Positions 58,931 through 64,000 of a DNA stretch of 64,000 bases are shown here, piece after piece (position 1 is the stretch's first letter; the number at the start of each line of letters is the position of its first letter). The translations under genes and the position numbers were made by a program. Source of the DNA: Heyndrickxia vini (GTDB lineage: Bacteria; Bacillota; Bacilli; Bacillales; Bacillaceae_C); contig NZ_CP065425.1 of NCBI RefSeq assembly GCF_016772275.1, positions 548,001-612,000 of the forward strand. Direction: 5' to 3'. A model generated the notes under the pieces. That model ran no database searches. It was not told the DNA's origin and saw nothing but the letters and a program-made list of their open reading frames with translations.

Positions 58931-61825
58931 ATGACATACCAACCAAAGTCTTACCGTAAATTTCTAGCTGCAACTGCAACAGCTGCAGTAGTAGCAACAT
59001 CTGTAGTACCAGCAATTGGTGCTAGCGCAGCAGTGAAAAAAGATACGACACCACCTTCAATCAAATATTCTGGATTAGAAAACGGTGATCGTCTAAGCAA
59101 AGCTGACCAAAAATTAGATGTTAGAGCAAGCACAGATACTGCTAACATCAAAGTTTACCAAAATGGTAAATTAATCAAAACAATCAAAGCTGTTTCTGGT
59201 TCAGTAGCTGTAAAATTAAATAAAGATATTAAAAAAGGTAAAGATTACGCAAACACATTTAATATCGTTGCGACTGACAAATCTGGAAACAAAGCTAATA
59301 AAGTAGTTCGTGTAACTTACGATACAACTGCACCTGATATCAAAGTTGAAGGTGGACTTGAAAACGGTAAAGAATACGATAAAGCTGAACAATCATTTAC
59401 TGTAAGAGCAAGCTCTGACGTAACAAAAGTTCAAGTATTCCAAAACGGTAAATTAATCAAAGAAGCTGAATACAAAGCTGGCGATAAAGTTGCAGTTGAC
59501 GCTGTACTTAACAACGACAACGAAGCTAACCCTGGCCTAAACACATTCAACGTTGTTGCTTTTGACAAAGCTGGTAACAAAAATAACGAAGTTGTACGTG
59601 TAACATATGCTTCTGTTGCTAAAGTTGAAAGTGTAAGTGCGATTAACACTAAAACTATTAAGGTAGAATTCAATAAAGCTATTGATGATACTAAAGCGAA
59701 ATTTGAAGTTAAAAAAGGTTCGGTAGCTGTTAATGTTGCAAAAACAACAGTTTCTGCTGATAAAAAATCAGTTGAACTTGAGTTAGCTAGCAAGTTCTAT
59801 GAAGGTGAGTATACTGTTAATGTTACTGGTTTATCTGAACAAGCATTAACTGGATCTGTAAAGGTAGAAAATGAAAAAGTAGCTAAAATTGAAGTATTAA
59901 GTGAAACTGCTCCACTTTTATCTGGTGATACTAAAGCTTCAGTAGGCTACCGTGTATTAAACCAATACGGAGAAAACATTACTGATTCCGCATTAGCAAG
60001 TAACATAAATTGGAATGCAACTAGTGGCACTGATGCAGATGATGACAATAAAGGTGTTGTAACTTTCAGTGTTAACGGTAAAAAAGCGGGAGATAAAGTT
60101 GTTCTTACTGGTATCAATCAAGCTACAAACACTGTAGTTTCAACTACTGTTACTATTAGCGATAAGTCTGTTGTTGATACTTTAAGTTTCAAAGGTATTT
60201 ACAATGAAGATAGTAAAGAATTGAACAGTAATTCTACATTATCAGACTTCTCTCTATTGGTAGAAGTTAAAGATCAATATGGTAAAGCTTTAAAAGCTTC
60301 TTCTTTAGATGATGTTTTATTTACTTCATCGAATGAAGGTTTACTTAAAGTAAAAACAGCTAAAGATGGTCAAGGGAAAGATAAAAATGAAGTTGGTCTT
60401 GAATTAGAAGCTGGAGCTAATTTTGGATTAGGTGGTAAAGCAATTATCACTGCTATTACTAAATCCACAGGTAAAGTAACACAGTTTGAAGTAAATGTTA
60501 AAGCTGCTCCTTCATTGGATACTTTTTCAATTACTGCTCCAAATGAACTTGTAGCGGCTAACGATACTGTGAAAATTCCTTTCACTGCAGCAGACCAATA
60601 CGGTAATGCATTAACTAAATTCAAAGATTTAAAAGGTTTAGTTGATTTCTCTGCAACAGGAGATGCAAAACCAGTACTTAAAGAAGATACTACAAATGGT
60701 AATGCTTATCTTGAATATAAACCTGACAGTAAAGGTCTGAAAGTTATCTTTGCAACAACAAAAACAGGTAAAGTTTCTCAATTGACCCTTGATGTAAAGG
60801 AAGCTGCTGAAGGTGTTACAATTGAATCATTAAAAGATGTAACAACTACAGTTGCTGTAGGTGGAGAATCAGAAGTTTCAGCAAAGAATTTTGTAGTAAA
60901 AGATCAGTATGGTCGTACTTTTAAACTAGCTGATAACTTTGCAAACTACAAAGTGGTTGCTACACAAGATGATAAAAGCGATGTAGTTACATTAACAGGT
61001 ACTGACATTGCTAAAGATACCGATAAAGTAGTTGTAAATGGTGGTGCTAAAGGTAGCGAGGAAGTTACATTTACTCTTTATAAGAAAGATGAAAAAGGTA
61101 CTTTCCAAGAAGTGAAAACTAGCCCAATCAAAGTTGCATTTAATGTTACTGAAAAGTCTGCTTTCTCTTCTTATGAAGTAGGAGATGTCGATACAGTATA
61201 CGCTGATGCGAAAACTGGTGAATATACTAGAACTTTAAAAGTTTACGGTGTAACTGCTAAAGGTGACAAAGTATTACTTCCAAAAGGAAATTATACTGTA
61301 ACTTCAAGCAATAAAGCATTATCTTATGATAATGGTACATTAGATGTTAAAGATGGCGTAGATGTTGCTGCAGTATTTGGCACAAATAATGAAATTAAAG
61401 TTAACTTAACTATTATTGTTGATGGTGCTGAAAAACCAGTAACTTTAACAAAAGAAGTTACTGTTTCAAAAGTTGCTCCAAAAACTTCTAAAGTAGAATT
61501 TGATGCAGATCAATTAGTTGGCGGATTAGGAACTGTTGCAACAACTTCTTTAAATGCTAAAGATACAGATGCGTCTGCTCTTAATGCAGTTTTAAAATTA
61601 GTTGATCAATATGGTGAAGATTATACTCCAGAAGAAGTTAAAATTACTATTACTAATGTAAAAGATAATGATAAGTCCGGTGCTATTGAAGTAACAAATA
61701 ATGGTAAGAACAATGTTAACATAGAAGGTGTTACTGAAGGTGATACTTTTGTTGCAACTTACTTAGTAGACGGACAAGTGAATTCTTTGAATTTCAAAGT
61801 AGTTGCTGGTGAAGTTACTCCTTAA
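58931..61825 (+). CDS. S-layer-like surface protein without SLH domains
   Basis: A 964-residue exported protein. The N-terminus YQPKSYRKFLAATATAAVVA and cleavage near IGASA-AV are typical of S-layer precursors. No SLH domain is visible. Instead, two Ig-like repeats (about 38-130 and 131-232, both with FNVVA-DK-GNK-N and VRVTY) lead into many Ig/Big-like beta modules (KDQYGKALKASSL, DQYGNALTKF, KDQYGRTFKLAD, VDQYGEDYTPEEV). The sequence is rich in Lys, Asp, Val and Thr and has no Cys. ATG 58931 lies 10 bases after AAGGGAGGA. Anchoring must use another wall polymer contact, perhaps the first repeats as in SbsC-like proteins. Confidence 0.88.
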   Translation: MTYQPKSYRKFLAATATAAVVATSVVPAIGASAAVKKDTTPPSIKYSGLENGDRLSKADQKLDVRASTDTANIKVYQNGKLIKTIKAVSGSVAVKLNKDIKKGKDYANTFNIVATDKSGNKANKVVRVTYDTTAPDIKVEGGLENGKEYDKAEQSFTVRASSDVTKVQVFQNGKLIKEAEYKAGDKVAVDAVLNNDNEANPGLNTFNVVAFDKAGNKNNEVVRVTYASVAKVESVSAINTKTIKVEFNKAIDDTKAKFEVKKGSVAVNVAKTTVSADKKSVELELASKFYEGEYTVNVTGLSEQALTGSVKVENEKVAKIEVLSETAPLLSGDTKASVGYRVLNQYGENITDSALASNINWNATSGTDADDDNKGVVTFSVNGKKAGDKVVLTGINQATNTVVSTTVTISDKSVVDTLSFKGIYNEDSKELNSNSTLSDFSLLVEVKDQYGKALKASSLDDVLFTSSNEGLLKVKTAKDGQGKDKNEVGLELEAGANFGLGGKAIITAITKSTGKVTQFEVNVKAAPSLDTFSITAPNELVAANDTVKIPFTAADQYGNALTKFKDLKGLVDFSATGDAKPVLKEDTTNGNAYLEYKPDSKGLKVIFATTKTGKVSQLTLDVKEAAEGVTIESLKDVTTTVAVGGESEVSAKNFVVKDQYGRTFKLADNFANYKVVATQDDKSDVVTLTGTDIAKDTDKVVVNGGAKGSEEVTFTLYKKDEKGTFQEVKTSPIKVAFNVTEKSAFSSYEVGDVDTVYADAKTGEYTRTLKVYGVTAKGDKVLLPKGNYTVTSSNKALSYDNGTLDVKDGVDVAAVFGTNNEIKVNLTIIVDGAEKPVTLTKEVTVSKVAPKTSKVEFDADQLVGGLGTVATTSLNAKDTDASALNAVLKLVDQYGEDYTPEEVKITITNVKDNDKSGAIEVTNNGKNNVNIEGVTEGDTFVATYLVDGQVNSLNFKVVAGEVTP

Positions 61826-61872
61826 TAAAACTAAACGAAACGTTACTTTATAAGCTAGTATGCTAGCGAAAA

Positions 61873-61928
61873 AAGTCAAAAACACCTCATGCTTTGACTT
61901 CGTGGTTAATACCATGAGGTGTTTTTTT
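61873..61928 (+). terminator. Terminator of the S-layer-like gene, with competing hairpin
   Basis: AACACCTCATG (61881-61891) pairs with CATGAGGTGTT (61913-61923), followed by T-run: a strong terminator. The preceding AAGTCAAA (61873-61880) can pair with TTTGACTT (61893-61900), which lies in the terminator loop, so the two stems interlock and compete. Confidence 0.85.
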
Positions 61929-61989
61929 GAACTATTGATATACCATATTGTGGGTGAAATACCCACACTTGCTAAATAGTTAGGAGCAA

Positions 61990-62672
61990 GTGCCTAATCC
62001 TCCTGCATCCAGTGAAGCACTAACGCAGCCAAAGGGATGAAGTCAGGTGAAGTCGTACTCATAAAGTTGAGGCGGGGTTCCATAAAAGGTGACTATGGTT
62101 AGGAGACGAATCCATGTTTAGGCAGGATGAGGTAGTGAATATTAAGGATAGCTAGGAGTTTAGTATTCATCCTTAAATCCGTAATGATTTAATGGAGATC
62201 AGCACAATTAACTATTAAACTGGTCTTTCTCATTTCTGAATAGTGGAGGCCTACGGTCATCAAAAAGAGGGATGGTAGCAATGGAACGTTTGAAGTCTTA
62301 CTAGAAGAGGTGGGTTAGCACCTGTGAGGCTAGTAGGATGGCGGCGGGTTCATAGTAGTGTAGATAGCTAGCCGATTGAACCTGTATGGTAACATGCGGG
62401 GAGGAGAAAACTAGCTGGAGCGAAGGAACCCAGTCAGTAGTAGAATTAAAACTTATTTCCCCAAATAAGTGATATAACATCATAATGGCGACCAATCAAT
62501 TTCCGATTGGTCCTCATTTTAGAAAAAATATAGGTATATTGACATGCGTATAAATACATACAAGAATTCGGAATTCTACAATTGATAGCACGCCGTGTGC
62601 GCTGAAAGGCGCCCGCACGGTGTAGGCCCGAAGCGAAAGCCATAAATATATGGTATAAGTCGGGAATAGCGA
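61990..62672 (+). mobile_element. Group II intron lacking a reverse-transcriptase ORF (ribozyme parts present)
   Basis: A structured, purine-rich region with no protein frame. Domain V is clear at about 62588-62623: the arm GCACGCCGTGTGCG, a CTGAAAG tetraloop-type turn and the arm GCGCCCGCACGGTG, close to the group II domain V consensus with a CGC triad. Domain VI follows (CCCGAAGCG ... TATGGTATAAGTCGGG, with a candidate bulged A). The 5' end is probably GTGCC at 61990; the 3' end is just before the surface-protein fragment at about 62672. Domain IV, which normally codes for the LtrA-type protein, is reduced to about 150 bases. Boundaries are approximate. Confidence 0.75.
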
Positions 62673-63147
62673 CACAGTAGCACCAACTATTCAAAATGCT
62701 AGTTTAGCTTTAGATGGTCAAGCATTATTAGCATCATTCTCACTTAGTGAAGAAATTGATTTAACAACTAAAGCAGATGTTGAACTTAGTTATTTTACAA
62801 AAGATGAAAATGGTAAACTAACTGCAATCACTAATACTATTGAAGGTGCTCCACTTGTAAAGAATAAAACCTGGGACGGATACCTTGCAAATGTAAATCC
62901 ACCTGAAAAAAATTATTCCACAGGAACAGCTAAAAACTCAGCATATTCTGATGTTATAGCTAAAGATGTGGTAATTGGTTCAAAAGTTCAAAAAGGATAT
63001 CAATTAAATGGAGATATGGACTATGTTCAAGTTACCGATTATTCTACTACTCCAGGAACATATGTTGTAAAAATCAAAGTTATTGATAATGCAGGTAATA
63101 TTTCTGAAATTGTTACAAAAGAATTAGTAGTACCTTCTGTTGATTAA
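62671..63147 (+). pseudogene. Orphan 3' part of a surface-protein gene behind the intron
   Basis: The frame starts directly after the intron with DTVAPTIQNASLALDGQ and runs for 158 codons to TAA 63145, without start codon or ribosome site near its beginning. The content is Ig-like (YFTKDENGKL, VKIKVIDNAGNISEIVTKEL) and resembles the Ig-like domains of the S-layer-like protein, especially the -DNAGN- strand end. No matching upstream coding part lies on the other side of the intron, so the fragment is not a simple second exon. A terminator follows at 63231-63265. Confidence 0.78.
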
Positions 63148-63230
63148 TAAAATATAAACGGAAAGATTAAGGTACTTATCGATCTAAGGAGTCTTTTGAA
63201 AGATTAGTAGATGTAGAATACTATGGATGG

Positions 63231-63268
63231 AAAGCTCTTTGGAAAATAATCTCCGGAGGGCTTTTCAT
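63231..63268 (+). terminator. Terminator after the surface-protein fragment
   Basis: AAAGCTCT / AGGGCTTT stem (G-U pairs) with an 18-base loop, followed by TTCATTT. It suggests that the fragment is the true end of a former gene. Confidence 0.65.
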
Positions 63269-63474
63269 TTAAGGTTTCAGAAATTAATGCTAATTTGAAG
63301 ACTAAAAAGTTGGAACGGGAAAAAATTCAATAAATCTATTCTTCATAAAAAAAACTTTAGTTTTTACGAAAGTTCAACAAATTTGGAAAGTGGAATGCAA
63401 TCCCAACAACTCTTACGATATTAATTGAAATTCTTTTCTATCGTATTCACAAACTCATTTTTGACAAAAAATAA

Positions 63475-63506
63475 AAGAAAAACTCTGTAAAGAATTCTCC
63501 ACAGAG
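63475..63506 (-). terminator. Terminator of the minus-strand surface gene
   Basis: CTCTGT / ACAGAG stem; on the minus strand followed by TTTTTC-TTTTATTTTTT. The stretch 63507-63636 contains no gene; AGTGACAGGCACT at about 63549 resembles a decayed GGTGCC palindrome. Confidence 0.6.
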
Positions 63507-63636
63507 CTATTCACAAACTACTTTCCTTAATCTCCACAAAAATGTAGAGTGACAGGCACTGTTCTCAATAAAAAAACTCAATAGAAGTTTTTCTAAAGGG
63601 TATTCCCTTTTCCTTCCTTTCAAAGAATGCTTTTCC

Positions 63637-64000
63637 TCAGAACGTACCTACAATTAAAGCCTCATTCTTGATACCGGAAAGTGAATTACCTGCTATGTCT
63701 TCTAAAATGTTTAAAGCAGCATCTATATTTTCAATTGTCAAAATATCCCCTTCTAGCACACCATATGTTTGGCCAAATATATCAGGAACCTCTTTTATTG
63801 TTAATAGCAATGATGTTGGGCTATCAAATTTTATTTCTACATTTTTTGAAGCAAAGTTTTGATTACTATCAAAATCTTTTATTTTGAAGAGTTGATCAAT
63901 AGAAGCTACTGTAATCGAAGACTGCTTTGATATATTCATAGGTTCAGAAAATGTAATTCGCACTGTATCGTTTATATTGCTAAAATAATGTGCAGGACTA
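63637..64000 (-). CDS. Surface protein with Ig-like C-terminus (5' end outside window)
   Basis: The minus-strand frame is open to the window edge (121 codons; the GTG at 63963 is internal). The visible C-terminus has VRITFSEPMNISKQSSITV, DGDILTIENIDAALNIL-type LEGDILTIENIDAALNIL and DIAGNSLSGIKNEAL, the pattern of SbsC/Big_5-like Ig modules (V-x-F-S-x-P-M-N-x-S-S-I-T-V). It is probably another wall or S-layer protein, convergent to the S-layer-like gene. Length and start are unknown. Confidence 0.78.
   Translation of the reverse strand, partial: SPAHYFSNINDTVRITFSEPMNISKQSSITVASIDQLFKIKDFDSNQNFASKNVEIKFDSPTSLLLTIKEVPDIFGQTYGVLEGDILTIENIDAALNILEDIAGNSLSGIKNEALIVGTF

Noticed and set aside
61826-62000. 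5' exon of the surface-protein fragment upstream of the intron
   Set aside because: The stretch contains a terminator and stops in all frames and no surface-protein-like coding sequence.

Overview
The window looks like chromosome of a low-GC, spore-forming Gram-positive rod (Bacillaceae or Planococcaceae). It has strong GGAGG-type ribosome sites, many TTG and GTG starts, consensus sigma-A promoters, a GerAB-type germination permease, LytR-CpsA-Psr and SH3b/LysM wall enzymes, an S-layer-like protein, and best-recalled relatives in Bacillus and Staphylococcus. I saw no rRNA, tRNA, CRISPR array or prophage. The species cannot be fixed from the sequence alone.

Layout. 1-6.9 kb: the 3' end of a rifampin phosphotransferase/PEP-synthase gene, then small accessory enzymes (DUF4256, GNAT, HAD phosphatase, two VOC proteins, an MFS pump, an autoregulated ArsR regulator, an aminoglycoside-adenylyltransferase-like protein). 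7-18 kb: more single-gene accessory functions (GNAT, VanW, SRPBCC, two DinB/metallopeptidase-type proteins, two further nucleotidyltransferases, a 2H phosphoesterase, TerC) and a CatE-nitroreductase operon behind a clear palindromic operator. 18-25 kb: minus-strand small proteins, an MBL hydrolase, an orphan GerAB, and a plus-strand operon of three polytopic membrane proteins. 25-32 kb: a LigB-type dioxygenase, a complete HssRS-HrtBA heme sensing and efflux locus with its HssR box, and an alanine/glycine symporter. 33-46 kb: alcohol dehydrogenase, PspC, LCP protein, the nagA-nagB-nagR amino-sugar operon with its operator, a HIT-PP2C-DUF2785-lipoprotein operon, and the 5-oxoprolinase operon pxpB-pxpC-pxpA. 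47-58 kb: a cell-envelope block (LysM-NlpC/P60 hydrolase, PBP3-type transpeptidase, beta-lactamase-fold serine hydrolase with SH3 domains, LCP, M14 carboxypeptidase, polysaccharide deacetylase, SH3b-amidase). 58-64 kb: an S-layer-like gene with a long leader, a group II intron without an ORF, an orphan 3' fragment of another surface-protein gene, and the C-terminus of a further surface protein.

The most unusual property is not a gene. Seven intergenic regions carry tandem arrays with mutually unrelated sequences, yet almost all share the same period of 52 bp (or 104 bp = 2 x 52, itself built of about 21-bp sub-units). They lie at about 7.8, 18.4, 21.8, 32.0, 40.1, 46.2 and 50.6 kb, with up to 15 copies each. 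A separate palindrome family (GGTGCC-W-GGCACC) occurs as pairs exactly 57 bp apart behind three genes. A roughly 197-bp GC-richer repeat is present in three tandem copies plus one internally deleted copy.
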